Origin: Dyella_D sp052115385
Lineage (GTDB): Bacteria > Pseudomonadota > Gammaproteobacteria > Xanthomonadales > Rhodanobacteraceae
Length of the DNA stretch: 64,000 nucleotides
Direction of reading: 5' to 3'
NCBI RefSeq assembly: GCF_052115385.1
Contig: NZ_JBFRGP010000001.1
Coordinates: 1 to 64,000, forward strand
The notes under the pieces are model-generated. The model saw only the letters and a program-made list of their open reading frames with translations, searched no databases and had not been told where the DNA came from. Positions 42,888 through 51,042 of the stretch are shown here, one piece after another. The translations under genes were made by a program, and so were the position numbers. The first letter of the stretch is position 1; every line of letters begins with the position of its first letter.

Positions 42888-42919
42888 TTGACGCGGCTTC
42901 GGGGGCGGGGCGGTATACT
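42888..42919 (+). promoter_or_regulatory. Possible sigma-70 promoter of rsfS
   Basis: TTGACG (42888-42893) and TATACT (42914-42919) match -35 and -10 boxes, though the spacing of 20 bp is longer than ideal. About 55 bases separate the -10 from the rsfS start. Confidence 0.45.
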
Positions 42920-42978
42920 GCGCCCGCGCCGCCGGTACAGGATGGGGGCGCGCCGATCCGCACCGAGGGCACGCCCAC

Positions 42979-43368
42979 TTGAGTCAGACTTCCCAACGCA
43001 CCAAGGCGGCCGACACCGCCACCCTCCGCAAGCACGTCATCGACGCGCTTGAAGAACTGAAAGCCAAGGACATCCGCGAAATCGACGTCCGCGGCAAAAC
43101 CTCCATCGCCGACCTGCTGGTCATCGCCTCCGGCACCTCCGCGCGCCACGTCAAATCCATTGCCGACGAAGTGGTCAAGTTCGCCAAGAAGGCGGGCGTG
43201 ATGCCGATCGGCGTGGAAGGCGAGCAGGAAGCCGAATGGGTCCTGGTGGACCTGGGCGACGTGATCGTCCACGTGATGCTGCCACGCATCCGCGAGTTCT
43301 ACGGCCTCGAGCGGCTGTGGACCGTGGGCGACCGCGAGCACGACAGCCAGGCCGTCGGCGCGGGCTGA
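42979..43368 (+). CDS. rsfS: Ribosomal silencing factor RsfS
   Basis: 129 residues. The start appears to be TTG at 42979, since no in-frame ATG or GTG precedes the conserved domain closely. RsfS/Iojap pattern: VIDALEELKAKDIREIDVRG, ADLLVIASGTSARHVKSIAD, EGEQEAEWVLVDLGDVIVHV and REFYGLERLW. Binds uL14 and blocks subunit joining under starvation. Followed by rlmH after 87 bp, a conserved pair. Confidence 0.93.
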   Translation: MSQTSQRTKAADTATLRKHVIDALEELKAKDIREIDVRGKTSIADLLVIASGTSARHVKSIADEVVKFAKKAGVMPIGVEGEQEAEWVLVDLGDVIVHVMLPRIREFYGLERLWTVGDREHDSQAVGAG

Positions 43369-43455
43369 ACGCCCGCGTCGAGTCTGCTGCGCGCGGCACC
43401 GGCGACGGTGCGCGCCATAGCTTCGTCACCTCTTTTTCCTGATTGCCTTCCGCCT

Positions 43456-43926
43456 ATGCGCGCCCGCCTGATCGCCGTCGGTGAACGCATGCCCGCCTGG
43501 GTTGCCGAGGGCTTCGCCGAATACCGCAAGCGCCTTTCGCACGAGTTGCCGCTGGAGCTGGTCGAGCTCAAGCCCGGCACGCGCGGCAAGGGGCGCGACG
43601 ACGCGCGTGCGATCCAGGACGAAGGCGCGGCGATTCTCGCCGCGCTGCCGCGCGATATCCACGTGGTCGCGCTCGATGGCCGCGGCAAGACCTGGTCCAG
43701 CGAAGAACTGGCCGCGCAGCTGGCGAAGTGGCGCATGTCCGGCCGCGATCTCGCGTTCCTGATCGGCGGGCCGGACGGCCATGCGCCGGAGGTGCTGGCG
43801 CGCGCCGACCAGAGCTGGTCGCTGGGGCCGCTCACCCTGCCGCACATGCTGGTGCGGCTGGTGCTGGCCGAGCAACTGTATCGGGCGACCACGCTGCTGG
43901 CCGGGCATCCCTACCATCGGGCCTGA
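43456..43926 (+). CDS. rlmH: 23S rRNA pseudouridine-1915 N3-methyltransferase RlmH
   Basis: 156 residues from ATG 43456. SPOUT methyltransferase: N-terminal MRARLIAVGERMPAWV, central ALDGRGKTWSSEELA, the knot region FLIGGPDGHAPEVLARA, and the C-terminal LPHMLVRLVLAEQLYRATTL then GHPYHRA, which is essentially invariant. Methylates pseudouridine 1915 in helix 69 of 23S rRNA. Confidence 0.95.
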   Translation: MRARLIAVGERMPAWVAEGFAEYRKRLSHELPLELVELKPGTRGKGRDDARAIQDEGAAILAALPRDIHVVALDGRGKTWSSEELAAQLAKWRMSGRDLAFLIGGPDGHAPEVLARADQSWSLGPLTLPHMLVRLVLAEQLYRATTLLAGHPYHRA

Positions 43927-43987
43927 CCGGCCGGTTCAAGCGCGCGGGCTTGCTATGCTCGCCGCAATTTCCGCGGCGGGTCATTCC

Positions 43988-44440
43988 ATGTCCATCATCG
44001 TGCGGCAGGCCACCATCCATGATCTCGACGTCGTCGCACCGCTGTTCGACGCCTACCGCCAGTTCTATGCGCAGCCGGCGGATCTCGCGCGCTCGCGCAG
44101 CTTCCTGGCCGAACGCTTCGAGCATGCGGAGTCGGTGATCCTGCTGGCGCTGCATGAAGCGACCGGCGAAGGCGTCGGGTTCACCCAGCTCTATCCGCTG
44201 TTTTCCTCGGTGCGTGCGACGCGCCGCTATCTGCTCAACGACCTGTTCGTGACGCCGGCGAAGCGCCGCTTCGGCGTGGCCGCCGCGCTGCTGCATGCGG
44301 CCACCGCGCATGCGCGGGCGATGGGCATGTCCGGCATGTCGCTGTCCACCGCCAACGACAACGTGGCGGCGCAGCATTTGTACGAGTCGATGGGCTGGCA
44401 GCTGGAAAGCGGCTTCCGCGAGTACTACCTCACGCTGTGA
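43988..44440 (+). CDS. GNAT-family N-acetyltransferase
   Basis: 150 residues. GNAT fold: N-terminal RQATIHDLDVVAPLFDAYRQ, acetyl-CoA loop region NDLFVTPAKRRFGVAAALL (Q/RxxGxG/A-like motif A), and C-terminal NVAAQHLYESMGW. Substrate unknown. Lies between rlmH and maf; its stop is 11 bases before the maf start. Confidence 0.88.
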   Translation: MSIIVRQATIHDLDVVAPLFDAYRQFYAQPADLARSRSFLAERFEHAESVILLALHEATGEGVGFTQLYPLFSSVRATRRYLLNDLFVTPAKRRFGVAAALLHAATAHARAMGMSGMSLSTANDNVAAQHLYESMGWQLESGFREYYLTL

Positions 44441-44451
44441 AAGGAATGCCG

Positions 44452-45012
44452 ATGCTTTACCTCGCCTCGCAATCGCCGCGCCGCCGCCAGCTGCTGGAGC
44501 AGATCGGCGTGGCTTTTACGCCGGTGGACGTGGACGTGCCCGAGCAGCGCGCGCCGGGCGAATCGCCGCTGGATTACGTCAGCCGCGTCGCACGCGACAA
44601 GGCGCAGGCGGGTCGGGCGGGATTGCCGCGCGATGCGCTGGTGCTGAGCGCGGATACCGAAGTAGTGCTGGACGACGAAGTGTTCGGCAAGCCCGCCGAT
44701 GCCGCCGACGCCAGCGCCATGCTGCGCCGGCTCGCCGGCCGCACGCACGAAACCATCTCGGTGGTGTGGGCGGTGCAGGGCGAGCGCGCGGAAAGCGCGA
44801 CCAGCATTTCCCGCGTACGCTTCGCCGCCCTGAGCGATGCGGACATCGCCGCCTACGTCGCCAGCGGCGAACCGTTCGGCCGCGCCGGCGCGTACGCGAT
44901 CCAGGGCCTGGGCGCGACCCTGATCGAACATCTGGAAGGCAGCTACACCGGCGTGATGGGTCTGCCGGTGTTCGAGACCGCGCGCCTGCTCAGGCGCTTC
45001 GGCATCGCGTAG
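44452..45012 (+). CDS. maf: Maf-family nucleotide pyrophosphatase
   Basis: 186 residues from ATG 44452 (AAAGGA seven bases upstream; GTG 44437 and ATG 44446 are less likely). Signature LYLASQSPRRRQLLEQIG, VLSADTEVVLDDEVFGKP, and the GAYAIQGLGATLIEHLEGSY motif. It hydrolyses non-canonical nucleoside triphosphates; which Maf subtype (dTTP/UTP or m7GTP) is not settled by sequence reading. The TAG stop is the TAG of a REP element's GTAG end, which starts at 45009. Confidence 0.92.
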   Translation: MLYLASQSPRRRQLLEQIGVAFTPVDVDVPEQRAPGESPLDYVSRVARDKAQAGRAGLPRDALVLSADTEVVLDDEVFGKPADAADASAMLRRLAGRTHETISVVWAVQGERAESATSISRVRFAALSDADIAAYVASGEPFGRAGAYAIQGLGATLIEHLEGSYTGVMGLPVFETARLLRRFGIA

Positions 45013-45045
45013 GTTGGGGTGAGCCGCAGGCGAACCCCAACCTAC
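45009..45045. repeat. Single minimal GTAG-type REP shared by two gene ends
   Basis: A perfect 12-bp inverted repeat GTAGGTTGGGGT/ACCCCAACCTAC around a 13-nt loop. Its left TAG (45010-45012) is the maf stop. On the other strand its right TAG (45044-45042) is the stop of the converging CPBP gene. Confidence 0.95.
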
Positions 45046-45854
45046 GATCCTGTCACCAGAAACCACGACACCACCGCCAGCGCATTGTTGACGCCATGCG
45101 CCAGCACCGCCGGCCACACCGAACCCGAAGCCAGCCGCAGCCACGCCAGCACCATGCCCAGCACCAGCAGGTTGGGCAGCGCGTACCAGAGAAAGCCCAG
45201 GTCCGGCAGGTGCACGCAGGCGAACAGCGCGGCGGTGATGAACATCGCCACGCCCGGTGGCACATGGCGCAACGCCGCCGAAAACAGCACGCCGCGGAAC
45301 AGCAGTTCTTCCACCAGCGGCCCCAGCGTCACCACCAGCAAGGCCAGCGGAAAGCGCAGCACGGGCGAGGCGGCGGCGCCCAGCTGCTTGATGTCCTGGC
45401 TCACCTCGTGGCCCTGCGCGAACCACTGGGTCAGCAGGCCGCCGAGGAACGGCAGCATCAAGCCCAGCGCGAACGCCAGCGCGTAGTAAGCGGCTTGGGA
45501 GGGCGGCGTGAAGCCGAAGCCCGGCGGCGCCGATAGCGGCCACAGCGCGGGCCAGCGCCGGCGCGCCAGCAGCAAGGTCACCGTCGCGGTGATCAGCAAC
45601 GTAAGGATCACCATCAGCGCGTTGACGTCCGGCTGCACCAGCCACTGCTGGATCTGCGCCAGCGCCTCGCCGTGGCGGAAGCCGTGCAGCGCGCCCACGG
45701 TCAGGCCGACCAGCAGGCCGACCACCGCGCCCACCAGGTATTGCAGCAGGAAGTACAGCGCGATCAAGCCCAGTGCGGCCCACAAGCTGGGCGCGAGCGG
45801 AGCTGCGGCGGGCGTGAAGGCGGAGTCGAGGCGGGGCGCTTCCATCGGGGTCAT
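45042..45854 (-). CDS. CPBP-family intramembrane glutamic protease
   Basis: 270 residues, about eight transmembrane segments. CPBP/Rce1 motifs: EE182-183xxxR187 (LVEELLFRGVL), H215 (FACVHL), and H253xxxN257 (LAHGVNNA). Function in bacteria ranges from bacteriocin immunity to membrane protein processing; unknown here. The protein ends in the REP element, whose TAG supplies its stop. Converges with maf. Confidence 0.9.
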   Translation of the reverse strand: MTPMEAPRLDSAFTPAAAPLAPSLWAALGLIALYFLLQYLVGAVVGLLVGLTVGALHGFRHGEALAQIQQWLVQPDVNALMVILTLLITATVTLLLARRRWPALWPLSAPPGFGFTPPSQAAYYALAFALGLMLPFLGGLLTQWFAQGHEVSQDIKQLGAAASPVLRFPLALLVVTLGPLVEELLFRGVLFSAALRHVPPGVAMFITAALFACVHLPDLGFLWYALPNLLVLGMVLAWLRLASGSVWPAVLAHGVNNALAVVSWFLVTGS

Positions 45855-46051
45855 CCTGTAGCGGGTGGATCGGCCGAACGCAAAGTCCAGGCCAGGCCGG
45901 GGTGCCCCATCTCCCTGATCGTTTCCGACGCGCTCACGCTAATCGCCGCCGCAGCAGCCGCGCAATCCTGCCCTTCGTCATGGTCGCTGCGAAACCGGCC
46001 TGTATAGTGTCCAGGTTCATACGGAGGAAGCGGGCGTCCAGGCGCCGACCC

Positions 46052-47605
46052 ATGTTCGCATTCGATTGGCTGGCCGACCCCACTGCCTGGGCCGGTCTCC
46101 TCACCCTGGTGGTGCTGGAGATCGTGCTGGGTATCGACAACCTCGTCTTTATCGCGATCCTGGCGGACAAGCTGCCGCCGCACCAACGCGACCGGGCGCG
46201 CCTGATGGGGCTGGGCCTGGCGCTGGCGATGCGGCTGGTGCTGCTGGGCGCGATGTCCTGGCTGGTCAAGCTGACCGAGCCGATCTTCTCCTGGCAAAGC
46301 TTCACGCTGTCCTGGCGCGACATCATCCTGTTGCTGGGCGGCCTGTTCCTGCTGTTCAAGGCCACGCTGGAGCTGCACGAGCGGCTGGAAGGCGGCGACG
46401 ATCACGAAGCGGGCAACCGCGCGCACGCCAGGTTCTGGCTGGTGGTGACGCAGATCGTGGTGCTGGATGCGGTGTTCTCGCTTGACTCGGTGATCACCGC
46501 GGTCGGCATGGTCGACCAGCTCTCGGTGATGATGGTCGCGGTGGTGGTGGCGATGATCCTGATGATCAGCGCCAGCAAGCCGCTCACGGCTTTCGTCAAC
46601 GCGCGGCCGACGGTGGTGATCCTGTGCCTGTCCTTCCTGCTGATGATCGGCTTCAGCCTGGTCGCGGAAGGCCTGGGCTTCCATATCCCGAAGGGTTATC
46701 TGTACGCCGCGATCGGCTTCTCGATCATGATCGAGGTGTTCAACCAGACCATGCAGCGCAATCGCCGGCGCGCGCTGTTCAGCAGCCCGCGCAAGCTGCG
46801 CGACCGCACCGCGCGCGCGGTGCTGCGCCTGCTCGGCACCGGCGGCGAGGAAGAAGAAGACACGCCCAAGACCGCCGACGCGGCCGCCGAGCCGAACATC
46901 GGCGTGTTCGGCAAGGACGAGCTGGCGATGGTGCGTGGCGTGCTGGATCTGGCGCACCGGCCGGTGCGTTCGATCATGACCCCGCGCACCGAGATCAACT
47001 GGGTCGATCCGCGCGAAAGCGCCGAGACGCTGCGTGCCGAAGTCACCGCGTCCTCGCATGCCTGGCTGCCGGTGGCGGGCGACGACCTGGACCAGCTGGT
47101 CGGCGTGGCTTCCGCGCGCGACCTGCTGGCCAGCCTGCTGGAACACGGCGGCATCGAGGTCGAGCAGGTGGTGCGCAAACCGCTCACCGTGCTGGAGTCG
47201 CTCAGCGTGCTGCGCCTGATCGAGGCCTTCCGCCGCTCGCCGCTGCAGGTGGCGCTGGTGGTGGACGAATACGGCAGCGTGCTGGGCCTGGTCACGCCCA
47301 CCGACGTGCTGGAGACCATCGCCGGCGAGTTCACCGGCGACAACAGCGGCGACCCTTCGGCCATGCAGGAAACCAGCGGTGCCTGGCTGCTCGACGGCGG
47401 CCTGGACCTGCGCCACGCCGAGCACCTGCTGGACCGCACGCTGAGCAGCGACGGCAGCTTCTCCACCCTGGCCGGCTACGTGCTGGAGCAGCTCGGCCGC
47501 CTGCCGCGCGAAGGCGACCGCCTGGACAGCGAAGGGCTGCGCTTCGAGGTGGTCGCGATGGACGGCGCGCGCATCGAACGGCTGCGCGTGACCTCCGCGG
47601 ACTGA
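46052..47605 (+). CDS. TerC-CBS-CorC_HlyC fusion membrane protein
   Basis: 517 residues from ATG 46052. TerC domain at about 1-240, with seven hydrophobic helices and the paired acidic motifs LEIVLGIDNLVFIAIL and LDAVFSLDSVITAVGMVDQ. A linker and two CBS motifs follow at about 300-420 (MTPRTEINWVDPRESAETLR, ALVVDEYGSVLGLVTPTDVL), then a CorC_HlyC domain at about 435-510. Same architecture as E. coli YoaE/YegH, suggested in metal ion export or efflux. A TATAGT at 46003-46008 may be its -10 box. Confidence 0.92.
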   Translation: MFAFDWLADPTAWAGLLTLVVLEIVLGIDNLVFIAILADKLPPHQRDRARLMGLGLALAMRLVLLGAMSWLVKLTEPIFSWQSFTLSWRDIILLLGGLFLLFKATLELHERLEGGDDHEAGNRAHARFWLVVTQIVVLDAVFSLDSVITAVGMVDQLSVMMVAVVVAMILMISASKPLTAFVNARPTVVILCLSFLLMIGFSLVAEGLGFHIPKGYLYAAIGFSIMIEVFNQTMQRNRRRALFSSPRKLRDRTARAVLRLLGTGGEEEEDTPKTADAAAEPNIGVFGKDELAMVRGVLDLAHRPVRSIMTPRTEINWVDPRESAETLRAEVTASSHAWLPVAGDDLDQLVGVASARDLLASLLEHGGIEVEQVVRKPLTVLESLSVLRLIEAFRRSPLQVALVVDEYGSVLGLVTPTDVLETIAGEFTGDNSGDPSAMQETSGAWLLDGGLDLRHAEHLLDRTLSSDGSFSTLAGYVLEQLGRLPREGDRLDSEGLRFEVVAMDGARIERLRVTSAD

Positions 47606-47609
47606 ACGC

Positions 47610-48005
47610 TCAGCCCGGCAGCAGGACCTTGACCAGGCCGATGGCGCCGATCGCCAGCGTGGCCAGCAGGCCGATCGCGCTGACGATGAAGCCGCCTTCG
47701 CGCTTGGCCGGCTCGCGCAGATACGCGGTGGCGTACCACACGCGCCCCAGCACCCACACCAGTCCCGCGATGCCGGCCCACAGCGGCGCGCCATAGCTGG
47801 CGGCCAGCCACAGCGAAGGCAGGAACATCAGGGTCGCTTCCAGCGTGTTCATCTGCACGCGGAACGCGCGCTCGAACAGCGGATGCCCCGTGGTCGCCGG
47901 CGCCTTCACCTCATACAGCTTGCGGGCGCGGCCGACCGCGAAGGCGGTGCCGCATTGCAGCAGCACGGTAAGCAGGACGACCACGGCAGGCAGGTGCTGG
48001 AACAT
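47610..48005 (-). CDS. MAPEG-family membrane protein
   Basis: 131 residues from ATG 48005; the open frame extends further upstream but only through a REP. Four transmembrane helices, with the MAPEG core FERAFRVQMNTLEATLMFLP (R-x-Q-x-N-x-x-E) around 45-64. MAPEG proteins are glutathione-related membrane enzymes in eukaryotes; bacterial roles are mostly unknown. It converges with the TerC gene with only four bases between stops. Confidence 0.9.
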   Translation of the reverse strand: MFQHLPAVVVLLTVLLQCGTAFAVGRARKLYEVKAPATTGHPLFERAFRVQMNTLEATLMFLPSLWLAASYGAPLWAGIAGLVWVLGRVWYATAYLREPAKREGGFIVSAIGLLATLAIGAIGLVKVLLPG

Positions 48006-48026
48006 AAATTCCTCGAAAGGGATGGC

Positions 48027-48108
48027 GTAGGTTGGGGTGAGCATAGCGAACCCCAACGCGACCTCACCGCTTGCCGCGTCGACCGTTGGGGTTATCACCC
48101 CAACCTAC
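48027..48108. repeat. GTAG-type REP pair (BIME)
   Basis: Outer ends GTAGGTTGGGGTGAG and ATCACCCCAACCTAC, 82 bp, between the divergent MAPEG and YpfJ-type genes. One of the few copies in a divergent rather than a convergent or tandem gap. Confidence 0.9.
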
Positions 48109-48171
48109 GTGGCGCGCGTGGGCACATGGGGTTATCGTCCGCGGCGACGCTCACCGCAGAAAGGCACCGAC

Positions 48172-49038
48172 ATGGATTGGCAGAAAGGCGAACGCAGTCA
48201 GAACGTCGACGTCGACAGCGGCGGTGGTGGCGGCGGCCCGCGCTTCGGCGGCGGGCGTGGCTTAGGCATCGGCGGCATCGTGATCCTGGCCATCCTCGGC
48301 ATGGTGTTCTTCAAGGACCCCACCGCCCTGCTCAGCCAGGTGGACCAGGGCGGCGGCCAGGTCGCCGCACCCAGCGGCCAGCCGGCCCAGGTCGATCCGC
48401 AGCAGAAGGACTTCGTCAGCGCGGTGCTCGGTTCCACCGAGAAGACCTGGGGCGACATCTTCGCCGCCAACGGCCGCCAGTACACCCAGCCCCGGCTGGT
48501 GCTGTTCAACGGCGGCGTGAACACCGCCTGCGGCGCGGCCTCCACCGCGGTGGGGCCGTTCTACTGTCCGGGCGACCAGAAGGTGTACCTGGACCTGGCC
48601 TTCTTCCAGGAACTGCAGAATCGCTTCCAGGCCACCGGCGACTTCGCCCGCGCCTATGTGATCGCGCACGAGGTGGGTCACCACATGCAGAACCTGCTGG
48701 GCGTGTTCGACCGCGCCGACCAGGCGCGCCGCCAGGGTGCACGGATGGAAGGCGCGGATGGCCTGTCGGTGCGCCAGGAGCTGCAGGCTGACTGCTTCGC
48801 CGGCGTGTGGGCGTATCACAGCCAGGAACGCCTGCACTGGCTGCAGGCGGGCGATATCGAATCGGCGCTCAATGCCGCCAGCAAGATCGGCGACGACGCC
48901 TTGCAGCAGCAGGCGCGCGGCCGGGTGGTGCCGGACTCGTTCACCCATGGCACCTCGGCGCAGCGCGTGAAATGGTTCCGCGCCGGCTTCGAGAGCGGCA
49001 AGGTCGGCAGCTGCAACACCTTCGCCGGCGAACCGTAG
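48172..49038 (+). CDS. YpfJ-type neutral zinc metallopeptidase
   Basis: 288 residues from ATG 48172. N-terminal MDWQKGERSQNVDVDSG and a Gly-rich stretch, one transmembrane helix at about 32-48, then the zinc_peptidase domain with HEVGHH (His166, Glu167, His170) and downstream ELQADCFAGVWAY carrying the third ligand. The family is a membrane-anchored putative metallopeptidase of unknown substrate. The TAG stop falls in a GTAG at 49035-49038, ten bases before the REP proper. Confidence 0.9.
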   Translation: MDWQKGERSQNVDVDSGGGGGGPRFGGGRGLGIGGIVILAILGMVFFKDPTALLSQVDQGGGQVAAPSGQPAQVDPQQKDFVSAVLGSTEKTWGDIFAANGRQYTQPRLVLFNGGVNTACGAASTAVGPFYCPGDQKVYLDLAFFQELQNRFQATGDFARAYVIAHEVGHHMQNLLGVFDRADQARRQGARMEGADGLSVRQELQADCFAGVWAYHSQERLHWLQAGDIESALNAASKIGDDALQQQARGRVVPDSFTHGTSAQRVKWFRAGFESGKVGSCNTFAGEP

Positions 49039-49044
49039 CGAGCC

Positions 49045-49131
49045 GTAGGTCGGGGTGAGCCGAAGGCGAACCCCAACAGACGCCGCACGTGATCGCAGCG
49101 TTGGGGTTCGCTGGCGCTCACCCCAACCTAC
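49045..49131. repeat. GTAG-type REP pair (BIME)
   Basis: Outer ends GTAGGTCGGGGTGAG and CTCACCCCAACCTAC. Preceded by a second GTAG at 49035, giving CCGTAGCGAGCCGTAGG, possibly the trace of two insertions or a slipped end. Confidence 0.9.
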
Positions 49132-49208
49132 GTCATATTCCCGCGGGCCGGCAGGCCCAGGCACAATCCCGCCGCCGCGCGCCAGGGGGTGCGCTTCGGT
49201 CAACTGCG

Positions 49209-49577
49209 ATGAGCCATCCGTGCCTGCGCTGCGGCGCCTGCTGTGCCCACTTCCGCGTGGCTTTCCACTGGTCCGAGGCCGAAGCCTTCATGGGCGGCGT
49301 GGTGCCGTCCGCACTGACCGAACAGATCGATCCGCACCGCGTGGCCATGCGCGGCACTCAGGCGCGGCAGCCGCATTGCGTGGCCTTGCAGGGCGTGGTG
49401 GGCGAGGGGGCGACTTGCGGTATCTACGCCCAGCGGCCTTCCGTGTGCCGCGAGGTGATCCCGGCCTGGGAATTCGGCACGCCGAGCGCGCAGTGCGACA
49501 AGGCGCGCGTTGCTTATGGCCTGGCGCCGCTGACGCCGGCGGATTGGGCGGAACCCGTGCAGCCGCACAGCGCCTGA
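49209..49577 (+). CDS. YkgJ-family cysteine cluster protein
   Basis: 122 residues from ATG 49209. CxxCGxCC at the N-terminus (CLRCGACCAHFRVAF), then CVAL, CGIYAQRPSVCREV and CDKAR, the Cys pattern of the CxxCxxCC (YkgJ) family thought to bind a metal or iron-sulfur cluster. Function unknown. No operon partner. Confidence 0.88.
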   Translation: MSHPCLRCGACCAHFRVAFHWSEAEAFMGGVVPSALTEQIDPHRVAMRGTQARQPHCVALQGVVGEGATCGIYAQRPSVCREVIPAWEFGTPSAQCDKARVAYGLAPLTPADWAEPVQPHSA

Positions 49578-49586
49578 TCCGTCCCC

Positions 49587-49671
49587 CCATCCGTCACCCT
49601 AGCGAAAGCTGGGGTCCAGTGCCTCAAGGCTTAAGTCACTGGATTCCAGCTTTCGCTGGAATGACGGATGG
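49587..49671. repeat. Inverted repeat, 'agcgaaagctgg' REP family
   Basis: CCATCCGTCACCCTAGCGAA (left) pairs with a right arm ending TGGAATGACGGATGG; inner arms GCGAAAGCTGG and CCAGCTTTCGC. Related in layout (CTGGAT.CC...GG.ATGAC) to 246-273. Between converging YkgJ-type and anti-sigma genes. Confidence 0.8.
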
Positions 49672-49681
49672 GGACTGAGGA

Positions 49682-50434
49682 CTAGCGCGGCGCGGTGTTG
49701 TCGAACGCCAGCGCGAACTGCTTGAGCTCACCTTCGTTGAGGTCCGACACGGCCACGAAGCGCATCCCGCCCTGGCGCCAGTCAATCACCGTATAGCCGT
49801 GCCGCTGCGCGATCGCCTGCGGCGTATCCGCACCGTCCGCCGGCCACTGGTACAGGTTGATCGCGTGCATGCGGCGGCGATAGACCAGGGCCGCCACGCT
49901 GCGTCCGCCGATCGCATCCAGCCGGCCGCCGGCCAGCGGGAAGCCTTCTTCGGCCAGCTCCTTTACCCGCGGTGCGAAATCCAGCTTGCCTTCGAACCAG
50001 GGTTTCACCGTGTGCTGGTCGGTGGAGACCACGTCCATCAGGTGCTGCGGCTGCAGCGAGCGCAGATGGCCGGAGATCGCCTCGTCGACCACCGCGGCCG
50101 GCGCCGCATCCGGCCGCGCCAGCCATAGCCAGGCGGGCGTCGACAGCAGCAGCGCGCCGACGAAGCCGGCGGCGGCGGCCAGTGCCAGCGGATGCCGCCG
50201 GCGCGGCGCTATGGTGGCGGCCGGCGGCGCCTGCCATTGGCCGCGCAGCGCTTCGGGCGCGCGGCGATACAACTCGGGTTGGGCCAGCGCCTTGCGCAGC
50301 CGCTCGTGCTCGCGCTGCGCGGCGGCGCAGGCGGGGCAGGCGGCGACGTGGCGTTCCATCTCGACGCTTTGCGCGGCGTCGAGTTCGTCGTCGAGATAGG
50401 CGTGCAGGAGCAGCCGGGATTCATCGCAAGTCAT
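49682..50434 (-). CDS. Zinc-finger (ZAS-type) transmembrane anti-sigma factor
   Basis: 250 residues. N-terminal ZAS domain with H-x3-C-x2-C (ERHVAACPACAAAQ at about 27-40), one transmembrane helix at about 85-107 (LALAAAAGFVGALLLSTPAW), and a periplasmic domain with DVVSTDQHTVKPWFEGKLDF, typical of anti-sigma proteins beside this ECF type. It overlaps the sigma gene by 14 bases, so the two are coexpressed. Confidence 0.92.
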   Translation of the reverse strand: MTCDESRLLLHAYLDDELDAAQSVEMERHVAACPACAAAQREHERLRKALAQPELYRRAPEALRGQWQAPPAATIAPRRRHPLALAAAAGFVGALLLSTPAWLWLARPDAAPAAVVDEAISGHLRSLQPQHLMDVVSTDQHTVKPWFEGKLDFAPRVKELAEEGFPLAGGRLDAIGGRSVAALVYRRRMHAINLYQWPADGADTPQAIAQRHGYTVIDWRQGGMRFVAVSDLNEGELKQFALAFDNTAPR

Positions 50435-50993
50435 GGCGGCGGCCCTCTTTTGTCCGGTGCGTCAGCTCTTCGCGCAGCTTCTCGCGCGCCCGCGCCAGTC
50501 GCGACATCACCGTGCCCATCTTGTGGCCGGTGATGGCGGCGATCTCCTTGTACGAACACTCTTCCAGCTCGCGCAGCACCAGCACCTCGCGCCAGGTCTC
50601 CGGCAGGCGCGCCAGCGCTTCCTGCAAGGCGCCCACGTCGACCGCGAGCAAGGCCACGGTTTCCGGCGACGGGCCGGGATCGATCAGCGGATGCGTGTCG
50701 TCGTCCAGCGGATCGCGCGCCAGCTCCGGTGCGTGCTTGGCGCGCAGCGTGTAGAAGGTGTTGCGCACGATCGCCAGCAGCCACACGCGCGCATCGGTGC
50801 CGTGGAAACTGCCGAAATAGCGCAGCGCCCGCACCATCGCCTCCTGCACCACGTCCTGCGCGTCCGCGTCGTTGCGGGTCAGCCAGTGGGCCAGGTTGTA
50901 GGCGGCGTCCAGGTACGGCAGCACCAGTGCCTGGAAGCGCGCGTTGGAGGCGGCTTCGGCAGGTTGCGGCAGGCTGGGCGCATCGCTGGTCAT
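50421..50993 (-). CDS. ECF-type RNA polymerase sigma factor
   Basis: 190 residues. Region 2 (about 20-90: FQALVLPYLDAAYNLAHWLT, DADAQDVVQEAMVRALRYFG, VWLLAIVRNTFYTLRAKH), region 4 (about 120-175: LPETWREVLVLRELEECSYK, then EIAAITGHKMGTVMSRLARA). Forms an operon with its ZAS anti-sigma. The likely own promoter (GGGAATA-N16-GGTATC, 51029-51001) ends only eight bases before the ATG, so the transcript may be leaderless. The same promoter elements precede the divergent metallophosphoesterase gene. Confidence 0.93.
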   Translation of the reverse strand: MTSDAPSLPQPAEAASNARFQALVLPYLDAAYNLAHWLTRNDADAQDVVQEAMVRALRYFGSFHGTDARVWLLAIVRNTFYTLRAKHAPELARDPLDDDTHPLIDPGPSPETVALLAVDVGALQEALARLPETWREVLVLRELEECSYKEIAAITGHKMGTVMSRLARAREKLREELTHRTKEGRRHDLR

Positions 50994-51000
50994 AGGAGCA

Positions 51001-51029
51001 GATACCTCGCTGCGCGCGACTTTATTCCC
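51001..51029 (-). promoter_or_regulatory. Putative autoregulatory ECF promoter (GGGAATA-N16-GGTATC)
   Basis: Minus strand: GGGAATA at 51029-51023, 16-nt spacer, GGTATC at 51006-51001. Transcription would begin within a few bases of the sigma ATG (50993). Confidence 0.75.
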
Positions 51030-51042
51030 ATGCCCGAAAAGC

